A DNA stretch of 64,000 bases, from assembly GCF_039862785.1 (NCBI RefSeq), contig NZ_CP156795.1, forward strand, positions 992,001-1,056,000. Direction: 5' to 3'. Origin of the DNA: Acinetobacter sp. ANC 7912. Its GTDB lineage: Bacteria; Pseudomonadota; Gammaproteobacteria; Pseudomonadales; Moraxellaceae. The notes under the pieces were generated by a model, which was not told where the DNA came from, did not search any database, and worked only from the letters and a program-made list of their open reading frames with translations. The stretch's first letter is position 1. Each line of letters starts with the position of its first letter. The translations under genes and the position numbers were made by a program. Of the stretch, positions 55,370 through 64,000 are shown piece after piece.

Positions 55370-55458
55370 ATATCTTTTAAAATTAATATTGATCTTAAAA
55401 AGCTCAAAAATTACTATTGTTCGACCAATTTACGGCTACTTACTGAAATTTAATCAAT

Positions 55459-55473
55459 ATTGGTCGTACCAAT
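55459..55473 (+). promoter_or_regulatory. Candidate LldR operator 2
   Basis: ATTGGTCGTACCAAT is a perfect 6+6 palindrome with a 3-base centre, the best LldR-like site in the window, about 58 bases before the lldP start. A related even-spaced site, ATTGTTCGACCAAT, lies between the two operators at 55416-55429. Several sites before lldP would allow looping or cooperative repression lifted by lactate, as in E. coli. Confidence 0.6.
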
Positions 55474-55531
55474 TTATTAAAGATCGTTTGTGTGATGATG
55501 TGCATATGCCAAGCATTTCAAGGAGACGACA

Positions 55532-57196
55532 ATGCTTCAAACCTGGCAGCAAATTTATGATCCCATGAGCAATATTTGGATCTCAAGTATTGTCGCGTTG
55601 ATCCCAATTGTATTTTTCTTTTTAGCTTTAACCGTATTTCGAATGAAGGGGAGTGTCGCAGGAACCATTACTGTTGTCCTGGCGCTTCTGGTTTCATTAT
55701 TTGCTTATGGAATGCCAGCACCGATGGCATTTGCCTCGTTGGCATATGGTTTCCTGTATGGTCTGTGGCCGATTGCCTGGATTATTCTCGGGGCATTATT
55801 CCTGTATAAAGTTTCGGTAAAAACCGGTCAGTTCGATATTATCCGTTCTTCGATTCTGTCCATTACTGAAGACCAGCGTCTGCAAATGCTTTTAGTCGGC
55901 TTTGCCTTCGGTACCTTCCTGGAAGGTGCAGCAGGTTTCGGTGCACCAGTGGCCATTACTGCGGCACTGTTAGTGGGCTTAGGTTTTAAACCACTGTATG
56001 CAGCTGGTCTATGTCTGATCGTGAACACTGCACCGGTAGCTTTTGGTGCAATGGGGATTCCAATCATCGTAGCGGGTCAGGTTTCAGGTCTTGAAACGCT
56101 GGACATCAGTAAGATGGTGGGCCGTCAGTTGCCAATCATGGTACCAATCGTACTGTTCTGGATTATGGCAATCATGGATGGCTGGCGCGGGATTAAAGAA
56201 ACTTGGCCTGCAATCATCGTGGCAAGTGCTTCATTCTCACTGGCGCAATTCCTGACTTCGAACTATGTTGGTCCTGAACTGCCAGACATCACTGCAGCGA
56301 TTGCATCTCTTATCAGCTTGACCCTGTTCCTGAAATTCTGGAAACCAAAACGTATCTTCCGTTTTGAAGACCAGGATGTAAAAGTAGATGCCAGCATTGC
56401 AGCTGAAGCCAACAAAAAATACACCATCGGTCAAATTGCCAAAGCATGGTCTCCATTTGCAGTATTAACAGCGATGGTAACCCTGTGGAGTATCAAACCG
56501 TTCAAAGACCTGTTTGCCAAAGGCGGTCCACTGAATGACCTGGTGATTTCGATCAAGGTGCCATTCCTGCATGAAATGATCCAGAAAATGCCACCTGTGG
56601 TTGCTGAAGTGAAAGACTATGAAGCGATCTACAAGTTCGACTGGTTATCTGCAACTGGTACAGCAATCATGATCGCAGCTGTGATCACCGTGATTTACCT
56701 GAAAATGAAACCACGTGAAGCAGTATCCACTTTTGCGGAAACCTTCCGTGAGCTGAAAACACCAATTTATTCGATTGGTATGGTGCTGTCTTTTGCCTTC
56801 ATCGCCAACTACTCAGGTATGTCTGCAACACTGGCATTAGCGTTGGCACATACCGGTGATGCATTTACCTTCTTCTCACCATTCCTGGGCTGGATCGGCG
56901 TGTTCTTAACAGGTTCTGATACGTCAGCAAACGCATTGTTCTCTGCACTTCAAGCAACCACTGCACAGCAGATCGGCGTGCCAGAAGTATTGTTAGTAGC
57001 TGCGAACACCAGTGGTGGTGTAACAGGTAAAATGATTTCACCACAATCGATTGCGATTGCATGTGCTGCCGTAGGCTTGGTTGGTAAGGAATCGGATTTA
57101 TTCCGCTTCACCGTAAAACACAGTATCACCTTTACTGTGATGATCGGTATCATTATTACCTTACAAGCTTATGTGTTCCCATGGATGATTCCATAA
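55532..57196 (+). CDS. lldP: L-lactate permease
   Basis: Inner-membrane lactate:proton symporter of the LctP family, 554 residues with about 12-14 helices. Family blocks include [65 protein letters not shown] and [25 protein letters not shown] lies six bases before the ATG. It is the first gene of lldP-lldR-lldD-dld; lldR follows after 20 bases. It is probably induced by lactate through the operators upstream. Confidence 0.95.
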   Translation: MLQTWQQIYDPMSNIWISSIVALIPIVFFFLALTVFRMKGSVAGTITVVLALLVSLFAYGMPAPMAFASLAYGFLYGLWPIAWIILGALFLYKVSVKTGQFDIIRSSILSITEDQRLQMLLVGFAFGTFLEGAAGFGAPVAITAALLVGLGFKPLYAAGLCLIVNTAPVAFGAMGIPIIVAGQVSGLETLDISKMVGRQLPIMVPIVLFWIMAIMDGWRGIKETWPAIIVASASFSLAQFLTSNYVGPELPDITAAIASLISLTLFLKFWKPKRIFRFEDQDVKVDASIAAEANKKYTIGQIAKAWSPFAVLTAMVTLWSIKPFKDLFAKGGPLNDLVISIKVPFLHEMIQKMPPVVAEVKDYEAIYKFDWLSATGTAIMIAAVITVIYLKMKPREAVSTFAETFRELKTPIYSIGMVLSFAFIANYSGMSATLALALAHTGDAFTFFSPFLGWIGVFLTGSDTSANALFSALQATTAQQIGVPEVLLVAANTSGGVTGKMISPQSIAIACAAVGLVGKESDLFRFTVKHSITFTVMIGIIITLQAYVFPWMIP

Positions 57197-57216
57197 CAGG
57201 CAATTGAGGATCGTAA

Positions 57217-57960
57217 ATGAAAGTCTCCAACAAAGTTGTTCAAAGTCTGCGTTTGCTTATCGAAGAAAACAACATGCAGGTTGGAGACCGTTTGCCTGCT
57301 GAACGTAAATTGTGCGAGAAACTGGGTGTTTCTCGTTCATCATTAAGAGAGGCGATTCAACAATTAGCCAGTCAAGGTTTGCTGGTCAGTAAAGTGGGGG
57401 CAGGGACGTTTTTACAGAAACTGCCGGTTAACTGGTCACAAAATCTAATTGTTGAACCGCTTACCAGCTTAATGAACCAAGACCCTGAATATCGTACCGA
57501 TGTGCAAGAAGCACGTATGGTACTTGAAGGGGGGACGGCCTGGTATGCCGCACAGCGTGCTACGCCTGAAGATATTGCAAAAATTCGTCACTGTTTCGAG
57601 CAGATTCATTATTTCCAAATGCAGGGTGATGATGCTCAATCTGCAATTGCTGATGCCAACTTCCATTTGGCGATTGCGGAAGCTTCGCATAATTTGGTGC
57701 TAATCCAAATGATGCGCGGCATTTTCGATTTATTGCAATACAACGTGATGCTGGGACGACGCAAAGTCTATACCACACCACGTCATTTTGAGCTTTTGTA
57801 TGACCAGCACTTTCAAGTGATGGATGCCATCGAACGCCAAGATCCGGAAGCTGCGCGCAAAGCAGTTTGTGGACACATCGAATTTGTAGTTCAACGGGTA
57901 CGTATGATTGATGAAGAAGAAGCTCGTCGTCAGCGTGCCAGTCGATTAAATAGGACCTAG
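57217..57960 (+). CDS. lldR: Lactate-responsive GntR/FadR regulator LldR
   Basis: A 247-residue repressor with an N-terminal GntR winged helix (MQVGDRLPAERKLCEKLGVSRSSLREAIQQLASQGLLVSK) and a FadR-type all-helical effector domain (FHLAIAEASHNLVLIQMMRG, HFQVMDAIERQDPEAARKAV). Position between lldP and lldD, with gaps of 20 and 3 bases, supports LldR. Lactate binding is inferred from the operon. Confidence 0.93.
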   Translation: MKVSNKVVQSLRLLIEENNMQVGDRLPAERKLCEKLGVSRSSLREAIQQLASQGLLVSKVGAGTFLQKLPVNWSQNLIVEPLTSLMNQDPEYRTDVQEARMVLEGGTAWYAAQRATPEDIAKIRHCFEQIHYFQMQGDDAQSAIADANFHLAIAEASHNLVLIQMMRGIFDLLQYNVMLGRRKVYTTPRHFELLYDQHFQVMDAIERQDPEAARKAVCGHIEFVVQRVRMIDEEEARRQRASRLNRT

Positions 57961-57963
57961 ATT

Positions 57964-59118
57964 ATGATTATTTCTTCTGCGAATGATTACCGCGAAGCAG
58001 CAAGACGTCGTTTGCCACCATTTTTATTCCATTACATCGATGGTGGTGCGTATGCGGAATATACGCTGAAGCGCAATGTAGAAGATCTATCAAAAGTGGC
58101 GCTGCGTCAGCGTGTCCTGAATGACATGTCACAGCTCAGCCTAGAAACCAAACTGTTTGATGAAACCCTGTCGATGCCGGTGGCTTTATCGCCTGTGGGT
58201 TTGACCGGCATGTATGCACGCCGTGGTGAGGTGCAGGCAGCGGTTGCAGCCGATAAAAAAGGAATTCCATTTACTTTATCAACCGTATCAGTGTGTCCAA
58301 TTGAAGAAGTGACACCGGCGATTTCCCGTCCGATGTGGTTCCAGCTGTATGTGTTGCGTGACCGTGGATTTATGCGTAATGCCTTGGAACGTGCTAAAGC
58401 TGCTGGCTGTTCAACCCTGGTCTTCACCGTAGATATGCCAGTACCGGGCGCACGTTACCGTGATGCCCACTCTGGTATGAGTGGTCCAAATGCCGCTATG
58501 CGCCGTTATTTACAGTCTTGCTTGCACCCACACTGGGCCTGGAATGTGGGCTTGCTGGGCCGTCCGCATGATTTGGGTAACATTTCTAAATACCTCGGTA
58601 AACCAACAGGGCTGGAAGATTATATCGGCTGGTTAGGTGCCAACTTTGACCCATCGATTTCATGGAAAGACCTAGAATGGATCCGTGATTTCTGGGATGG
58701 CCCAATGGTGATCAAAGGCATTCTGGATCCTGAAGATGCCAAAGATGCGGTACGTTTCGGTGCCGATGGTATCGTGGTATCCAATCATGGTGGTCGTCAG
58801 CTGGATGGCGTGTTATCAACAACGCGTGCACTCCCACCAATCGCGGATGCCGTAAAAGGTGACCTAAAAATTCTGGTGGATTCAGGTATCCGTAACGGTC
58901 TGGATGTGGTGCGTATGCTGGCAATGGGTGCGGATACCTGTATGTTAGGTCGTGCTTTCGTGTATGCACTCGGTGCTGCAGGCGGTGCCGGTGTCAGCAA
59001 CCTGCTTGATCTAATCGATAAGGAAATGCGTGTAGCCATGACCCTGACCGGTGCCAAGTCAATTGCTGATATCACAGAAGACTGTCTGGTTAAACTGGAT
59101 CGTGAACTTTCACAATAA
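57964..59118 (+). CDS. lldD: FMN-dependent L-lactate dehydrogenase
   Basis: Membrane-associated alpha-hydroxy-acid dehydrogenase that oxidises L-lactate to pyruvate and passes electrons to quinone. 384 residues. It begins [27 protein letters not shown], has [18 protein letters not shown] for FMN, and the active-site block [15 protein letters not shown] with the catalytic histidine. Strong sequence match to E. coli LldD. It starts three bases after lldR. Confidence 0.96.
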   Translation: MIISSANDYREAARRRLPPFLFHYIDGGAYAEYTLKRNVEDLSKVALRQRVLNDMSQLSLETKLFDETLSMPVALSPVGLTGMYARRGEVQAAVAADKKGIPFTLSTVSVCPIEEVTPAISRPMWFQLYVLRDRGFMRNALERAKAAGCSTLVFTVDMPVPGARYRDAHSGMSGPNAAMRRYLQSCLHPHWAWNVGLLGRPHDLGNISKYLGKPTGLEDYIGWLGANFDPSISWKDLEWIRDFWDGPMVIKGILDPEDAKDAVRFGADGIVVSNHGGRQLDGVLSTTRALPPIADAVKGDLKILVDSGIRNGLDVVRMLAMGADTCMLGRAFVYALGAAGGAGVSNLLDLIDKEMRVAMTLTGAKSIADITEDCLVKLDRELSQ

Positions 59119-59270
59119 AGTAAATCGGGGATGACCGCTTGGAAGTGGTCATCTTTAACCCATTCGAAACAGCGGAATTTCTGCTGTTTCACAAACGAGA
59201 TAAAAATCCAAAACATGCTTATGGCTGATTTGCTAAACAGACAGCCATGAAAATGAACCGGGGCTGAACT

Positions 59271-60965
59271 ATGCAAAACTCATTTGACACTACTGCGACC
59301 TTAAAGAAACTGGTGGCTGTAGTCGGCCAGCAACATGTGCTGACCGATGATAACGATACTCGTCTGTATCGACAGGGGCGACGTTATGGTTCAGGTGAAG
59401 TGTTTGCGGTGGTAGCACCGGGTTCATTGCTGGAACAATGGAAAGTCCTGCAAGTTGCCGTTGAAGCTGACTGTATCGTGATCATGCAGGCGGCCAATAC
59501 CGGTTTAACCGGTGGCTCTACACCATTTGGTGAATATGATCGTCCGGTGATCGTGATGAGTACCCGTCGTCTGGCTGGCATTCAAGTGATTCAGGATGGC
59601 AAGCAGGTCGTATGTCTACCGGGTGCTACACTCGATGCCCTGGAAAAACAGCTGGCACCGTTTAACCGTGAACCGCATTCGGTAATTGGTTCATCCTGTA
59701 TCGGTGCTTCAGTACTGGGTGGCGTGTGTAATAATTCCGGCGGTGCCTTGGTGCGTCGTGGCCCAGCCTATACTGAACTGGCACTGTATGCCCGCGTGAA
59801 TGAACAAGGTCAGCTGGAACTGATTAACCATTTGGGTATTAACCTCGGGAATAGCCCGGAAGAAATTCTGAAAAATCTGGAACAGAAACGCTATGGTGAT
59901 CAGGACATCCAGCAACAGGAACATCGCTGTGCATCCGATCATCGTTATAGCCATGATGTGCGTCAGGTGGATGCCGATACCCCGGCACGTTTTAATGCCG
60001 ACCCAAGCCGTCTGTTTGAAGCTTCGGGTTCTGCCGGTAAGGTCTGCGTGTTTGCAGTTCGTCTGGATACTTTTGAAAAGATTCCAAGCCAGGTGTTCTA
60101 TGTCGGTACTAATTCTCAGGATGACCTGACTGAAATCCGCCGTTTCCTGTTAAAAGACCTGCCACGTTTGCCGATTGCCGGGGAATATATCCACCGTGTG
60201 GCATATGACATCGGTGCGGAATACGGCAAAGACACTTTCATGTTCATTGAAAAATTCGGTACGGCTAAAGTGCCTGCTGCATTTGCCATGAAAGACAAGG
60301 TCGATGGCGTGTTGCAAAAAATCGGCATGCGTGGCCTAAGCGACAAGATTCTGCAAATGGTCAGCAAAATGCTGCCATCGCATTTGCCGAAACGCATGAA
60401 TGAATACCGTGATCTGTATGAGCATCACTTGATTCTACGTATCGAAAATCAGGATGTGGAACAGGTTCAAGCCTTCTTTGAAAGCTACTTTAAGGCTCAT
60501 TCAACTGGAAATTATTTCCTGTGTACTGAAGAAGAAGGGCGTAAAGCCTTCTTGCACCGTTTCGCCGTAGCGGGCGCCGCGATCCGTTATCGCGACACGC
60601 ATTTAAGCGAAGTTGAAGATATCGTGGCACTGGATATTGCGCTGCGTCGTAATGACCGTCAGTGGGTAGAAACTCTGCCACAGGAAATGGAAGAGAAGAT
60701 CCTGCACAAACTCTATTATGGTCATTTCCTGTGTCACGTATTCCATCAGGATTACATCGTGAAAAAAGGTGTTGATCCGCTGGAAATGGAACATGCGATG
60801 TGGAAGCTGCTGGATGATCGCGGTGCGGAATATCCGGCTGAACATAATGTGGGGCATCTCTACATTGCCAAACCGGCACTAAAAAACCATTACCAGAAAC
60901 TGGATCCAACCAACAGCTTTAACGTGGGTATTGGACATACCTCCAAGCTGAAATACTGGAAATAA
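59271..60965 (+). CDS. dld: Quinone-dependent D-lactate dehydrogenase
   Basis: FAD-containing peripheral membrane enzyme that oxidises D-lactate to pyruvate. 564 residues (E. coli Dld 571). The FAD-binding domain has IMQAANTGLTGGSTPFGEYDRPVIVMSTRRL and SSCIGASVLGGVCNNSGGALVRRGPAY; the C-terminal part has YPAEHNVGHLYIAKPALKNHYQKLDPTNSFNVGIGHTSK. It is 152 bases from lldD and is followed by a strong terminator that closes the operon. Together with lldD it lets the cell use both lactate isomers. Confidence 0.96.
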   Translation: MQNSFDTTATLKKLVAVVGQQHVLTDDNDTRLYRQGRRYGSGEVFAVVAPGSLLEQWKVLQVAVEADCIVIMQAANTGLTGGSTPFGEYDRPVIVMSTRRLAGIQVIQDGKQVVCLPGATLDALEKQLAPFNREPHSVIGSSCIGASVLGGVCNNSGGALVRRGPAYTELALYARVNEQGQLELINHLGINLGNSPEEILKNLEQKRYGDQDIQQQEHRCASDHRYSHDVRQVDADTPARFNADPSRLFEASGSAGKVCVFAVRLDTFEKIPSQVFYVGTNSQDDLTEIRRFLLKDLPRLPIAGEYIHRVAYDIGAEYGKDTFMFIEKFGTAKVPAAFAMKDKVDGVLQKIGMRGLSDKILQMVSKMLPSHLPKRMNEYRDLYEHHLILRIENQDVEQVQAFFESYFKAHSTGNYFLCTEEEGRKAFLHRFAVAGAAIRYRDTHLSEVEDIVALDIALRRNDRQWVETLPQEMEEKILHKLYYGHFLCHVFHQDYIVKKGVDPLEMEHAMWKLLDDRGAEYPAEHNVGHLYIAKPALKNHYQKLDPTNSFNVGIGHTSKLKYWK

Positions 60966-61012
60966 ATAAAATTCCCGAATAACAACAATAACAACGTCAT
61001 CTGGCCTATCTC

Positions 61013-61039
61013 ATGCAGTGCTCGCACTGCATTTTTTTT
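61013..61039 (+). terminator. Terminator of the lactate operon
   Basis: The perfect stem ATGCAGTG/CACTGCAT with loop CTCG is followed by eight T residues, about 48 bases after the dld stop. Confidence 0.92.
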
Positions 61040-61220
61040 GCCTATAGAAAAGAAGGCTTTAAATAATGATTTTATGGAAAAATCTCTGGTTATGTTTTTG
61101 CATAAATTGATCGAAAAATTACTGATTTATACCCAGTCTTGGGTTTTAATAAGTGGTCAGTTATCTTTACCCGATCCTGACGTAATAAAACCAACAATAA
61201 CAATTTTTTAGGAGAGTCTA

Positions 61221-61574
61221 ATGAATTCAAAAGTGATCCCGCCACAACTGCCACAATTGCGTGAACCGAACCAGACTTTGTCTGTTTTACATGGCATTTA
61301 TGCCGGTCTATTGGTGTTTAGTGGCATTGCCTTTTTGTATCTGGAATATCAGCAACGCACTGCTTCGAACTTGAGCCTGGGAATCGTGATCCTGTTATTG
61401 CTGGTGCTAATCTATTTCAATATTCAGGCAGCATTAAAAGTGAAAAAAGGTCAGGGCGAAGGGCGTACTTTATCACGTGTCATGTCAGTTCTGATGTTGC
61501 TGAGCTTCCCGATTGGTACGGTATTAGGCCTGATTGCCTTATGGAAAAGCTCCAACAAACAGTGGGAAAGCTGA
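61221..61574 (+). CDS. Small three-helix membrane protein, unknown function
   Basis: A 117-residue protein with predicted helices LSVLHGIYAGLLVFSGIAFLY, LSLGIVILLLLVLIYFNIQAA and VMSVLMLLSFPIGTVLGLIAL, joined by a charged loop (KVKKGQGEGRTLSR). AGGAG is present before the ATG. It ends in a short KSSNKQWES tail. I recognise no family; it resembles small Acinetobacter inner-membrane proteins only in general plan. It stands alone between the lactate operon and fadH. Confidence 0.65.
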   Translation: MNSKVIPPQLPQLREPNQTLSVLHGIYAGLLVFSGIAFLYLEYQQRTASNLSLGIVILLLLVLIYFNIQAALKVKKGQGEGRTLSRVMSVLMLLSFPIGTVLGLIALWKSSNKQWES

Positions 61575-61681
61575 ATTGACTTTGCAGAGCAATAATTTTT
61601 TGAATATGCCATAAACAAAAATTAAAAACGCGCTACATTAGAATGCAACAAGTTGCAAAGCCATAATGAAAGGGATTAGTC

Positions 61682-63718
61682 ATGACAACGACTCGTTATG
61701 CGAATATTTTAAAACCGCTTCATCTGGGGTTTACCACGATCAAGAATCGGGTAGTGATGGGGTCGATGCATACCGGGCTGGAAGATCGTTTTTATAATTA
61801 CCCGAAACTGGCGGCCTATTTTGGGGAGCGCGCCAAAGGGGGCGTAGGCCTGCTCATTACAGGGGGGATTTCCCCAAACCGTCAGGGCTGGTTGTTGCCT
61901 GCCGGTGGAACCATGAATTCGCTGGGTGATGTTGCACCGCACCGGCTGGTGACGCATGCTGTACATAAGCATGGCGCGAAAATATTATTACAGATCCTGC
62001 ATGCCGGTCGTTATGGCTACCAACCTTTTGTAGTCTCTGCGAGTCCAATTAAATCGCCGATTTCTCCTTTCAAGCCACGTCAGCTTTCCGAAAAACAGAT
62101 TCTCGACACCATTCAGGATTATGTGAAAACCGCCAATCTAGCGAAAAAAGCCGGTTATGATGGCGTGGAAATTATGGGTTCAGAAGGCTATTTGATTAAC
62201 CAGTTCCTGAGCCGGCATGTCAATCAGCGCACTGACCGCTGGGGTGGTTCGATTGAAAATCGCATGCGCTTTCCGGTAGAGATTGTCAAAGCCATTCGTG
62301 CCGAGATTGGTGAGAAATTTATTATCTGCTTCCGTTTGTCCATACTGGATTTGGTGCATGATGGCAATACCATGGATGAAGTCATTACCGTTGCGAAAGC
62401 ACTGGAAAAAGCTGGGATTACCTTGCTGAATACCGGGATTGGCTGGCATGAAGCACGAATTCCAACCATTGTCACTTCTGTACCGCGTGCCGCATTTGTG
62501 GATTACACCGCAGAAGTGAAGAAAAATGTCTCTGTTCCTGTGATTGCATCCAACCGAATTAATATGCCGGAAACGGCTGAGGAAATTCTGGCTTCCGGTC
62601 AGGCAGATATGGTACAGATGGCACGTCCATTACTGGCTGATGCATTCTGGGTTAATAAAACTGCGACCAATCGTGTTGATGAGATTAATACCTGTATCGC
62701 CTGTAACCAGGCTTGTCTCGATCATACCTTTAAAAATAAACGCGTGACCTGTCTGGTCAATCCGCGTGCCGGTTATGAAACTGAACTGGTCTATGTCAAA
62801 ACCAAAAAGCCAAAACGCATCGCCGTTGTCGGTGGTGGAGTTGCAGGCATGTCAGCAGCAACAGTCGCTGCAGGGCGTGGTCATGATGTCACTTTGTTTG
62901 AAGCGACCAATGATGTTGGCGGACAGTTTAATCTGGCGAAAGTGATTCCAGGCAAAGAAGAGTTTCACGAAACGATTCGCTATTTCAAAGTTCAGCTGGA
63001 AAAGAACAAGGTTGAAGTCCGTCTAAATACCCAGGTCAATCGTGAACAGCTGGAACGTGAAGGTTTTGATGAAGTGATTATTGCCACTGGCGTGATTCCA
63101 CGTGCTCTCACAATTCCAGGCAGTGATGCGCCACAAGTACTTTCTTATGTAGAAGTGTTGAATGGTGCCAATGTTGGTAATCGTGTCGCAGTGATCGGTG
63201 CGGGTGGAATTGGATTTGATGTATCAGAGTTCTTACTTAAACCTCCACACCAGCCGCAGCCACAACCTCTGGATGACTGGAAACGAGAATGGGGGGTAGA
63301 TCCCAATCCGCATTACATTAGTGAGGGAGGTTTTCAACCTGCTAAAATTGAGCCACCAGTTCGGGAAATCTATCTGCTGCAACGTAAGACTACACCGCTC
63401 GGTGCAGGTCTGGGTAAAACCACAGGCTGGGTGCATCGTGCTCAGTTGAAAAAACATGGCGTACGTATGCTGCGTGGTGTGCAGTATAAAGCGATTACTG
63501 ATGAAGGTTTATGGGTGGAAGTGGATGGTCATGACCAGTTGCTGCGTGTCGATACTATCGTAGTCTGTGCCGGACAGGAGTCAGTCAAAGATCTAATGCC
63601 TGCAGAAGGGCAGAAAACTTTGGCCAATTACCATATTATTGGTGGTGCTAAACTGGCTGCGGAACTGGACGCCAAGCGTGCGATTCGTGAAGGGGCAGAA
63701 TTGGCAGCCAGTTTGTAA
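61682..63718 (+). CDS. fadH: 2,4-dienoyl-CoA reductase (NADPH)
   Basis: Iron-sulfur flavoenzyme that removes double bonds of unsaturated fatty acids during beta-oxidation. 678 residues (E. coli FadH 672). The N-terminal Old Yellow Enzyme-like barrel binds FMN (LLQILHAGRYGYQP, VEIMGSEGYLINQFLSRHVNQRTDRWGGSIENRM). The 4Fe-4S cysteines are in TCIACNQACLDHTFKNKRVTCLVNP. The C-terminal FAD/NADPH domain has RIAVVGGGVAGMSAA and RVAVIGAGGIGFDVSEFL. All three cofactor sites are intact. It ends 87 bases before tRNA-Ser. Confidence 0.95.
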   Translation: MTTTRYANILKPLHLGFTTIKNRVVMGSMHTGLEDRFYNYPKLAAYFGERAKGGVGLLITGGISPNRQGWLLPAGGTMNSLGDVAPHRLVTHAVHKHGAKILLQILHAGRYGYQPFVVSASPIKSPISPFKPRQLSEKQILDTIQDYVKTANLAKKAGYDGVEIMGSEGYLINQFLSRHVNQRTDRWGGSIENRMRFPVEIVKAIRAEIGEKFIICFRLSILDLVHDGNTMDEVITVAKALEKAGITLLNTGIGWHEARIPTIVTSVPRAAFVDYTAEVKKNVSVPVIASNRINMPETAEEILASGQADMVQMARPLLADAFWVNKTATNRVDEINTCIACNQACLDHTFKNKRVTCLVNPRAGYETELVYVKTKKPKRIAVVGGGVAGMSAATVAAGRGHDVTLFEATNDVGGQFNLAKVIPGKEEFHETIRYFKVQLEKNKVEVRLNTQVNREQLEREGFDEVIIATGVIPRALTIPGSDAPQVLSYVEVLNGANVGNRVAVIGAGGIGFDVSEFLLKPPHQPQPQPLDDWKREWGVDPNPHYISEGGFQPAKIEPPVREIYLLQRKTTPLGAGLGKTTGWVHRAQLKKHGVRMLRGVQYKAITDEGLWVEVDGHDQLLRVDTIVVCAGQESVKDLMPAEGQKTLANYHIIGGAKLAAELDAKRAIREGAELAASL

Positions 63719-63767
63719 GGATTTGATGAAACTATATGCAGTTGATTGCATTCACTGTAATTTTCAC

Positions 63768-63796
63768 TTGTCAGTTGCCGAAAAGCTCCGTATGAT
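63768..63796 (+). promoter_or_regulatory. Sigma-70 promoter of tRNA-Ser
   Basis: TTGTCA (63768-63773) and TATGAT (63791-63796) are spaced by exactly 17 bases; a GC-rich discriminator TGCGCAC runs to the tRNA start about 9 bases later. Confidence 0.82.
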
Positions 63797-63805
63797 TGCG
63801 CACAT

Positions 63806-63896
63806 GGAAGCGTGGCAGAGCGGTTTAATGCACCGGTCTTGAAAACCGACGAGGGCTTATACCCCTCCGTGAGTTCGAATCTCACCGCTTCCGCCA
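63806..63896 (+). tRNA. tRNA-Ser(UGA)
   Basis: A 91-base class II tRNA gene with encoded CCA. Acceptor stem GGAAGCG/CGCTTCC, anticodon loop CTTGAAA with anticodon TGA, a long variable arm (GAGGGCTTATACCCCTC region) and T loop GTTCGAAT are all visible. A terminator follows. Confidence 0.97.
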
Positions 63897-63902
63897 GATA
63901 TG

Positions 63903-63931
63903 AAAACCCAGTCGAAAGACTGGGTTTTTTT
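63903..63931 (+). terminator. Terminator after tRNA-Ser
   Basis: The stem AAAACCCAGTC/GACTGGGTTTT with loop GAAA is followed by a T run directly after the tRNA. Confidence 0.93.
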
Positions 63932-64000
63932 ATTGTCTAAAATTTTGAAGTACATAAATTTGGCTTTATAGATTTTTTAATATTGACAGATCACTCTTTT

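Noticed and set aside
63639..63842. Open frame across the fadH end and tRNA-Ser
   Set aside because: It runs through the tRNA gene and its promoter, both well supported; no coding features.

Overview
The window is a stretch of gammaproteobacterial chromosome that looks like Acinetobacter (Moraxellaceae). This is inferred from moderate GC, an RNase HI-DnaQ fusion, a META-DUF4377 lipoprotein, IS982- and IS30-type insertion sequences, and mixed E. coli/Pseudomonas synteny (zapA-6S RNA-fau, ygfB-pepP-ubiH-ubiI, rsmI-yraN-dolP, FimL- and SutA-like genes). Most of it is core housekeeping DNA. I see no prophage, CRISPR array, defence island or large biosynthetic cluster.

Region by region. 1-9.6 kb: the 5' end of rsxB, gdhA, a META-DUF4377 lipoprotein gene split by an IS982 element, ygiD, rlmH, a secreted M28 peptidase, lon and fau. 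9.7-22.1 kb: a secreted beta-propeller protein, a small membrane protein broken by a T-tract frameshift, 6S RNA, zapA with a coiled-coil partner, then ygfB-pepP and ubiH plus a second ubiquinone hydroxylase. Between pepP and ubiH lies a patch of insertion sequences (a complete IS982-like element, a truncated IS30 and a frameshifted IS30), a GAF-GGDEF gene and a GNAT remnant. 22.2-30 kb: a SutA-like gene, rsmI, a very short LpoA-like protein, yraN, dolP, an esterase, nudC, a FimL-like scaffold and the RNase HI-DnaQ fusion. 30-39 kb: an MltD-type lytic transglycosylase with eight LysM repeats, followed directly by a complete yejABEF peptide importer; both act on the cell wall or on peptides. 39-42 kb: an Old Yellow Enzyme and a heme-oxygenase-like diiron protein.

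42-50 kb is shaped by duplication: five identical tRNA-Glu(UUC) genes (three in tandem, two single), two paralogous amino-acid permeases and two paralogous hydrolases, followed by rnt and pyrC. Each of the three tRNA-Glu units has its own TTGACA-N17 promoter. One of these promoters lies across the end of rnt, so that the rnt stop codon is part of the -10 box.

50-64 kb: a membrane GGDEF protein, argG, a LysR/EamA divergent pair, the lactate operon lldP-lldR-lldD-dld with palindromic operator candidates, a small membrane protein, fadH, and tRNA-Ser(UGA) with its own promoter.

The most informative observations are the reconstructable IS disruption, the promoter nested in rnt, the tRNA-Glu/permease duplication, the shrunken LpoA homologue at the lpoA locus, the M28 peptidase with a changed metal site, and the diiron enzyme of unknown substrate.
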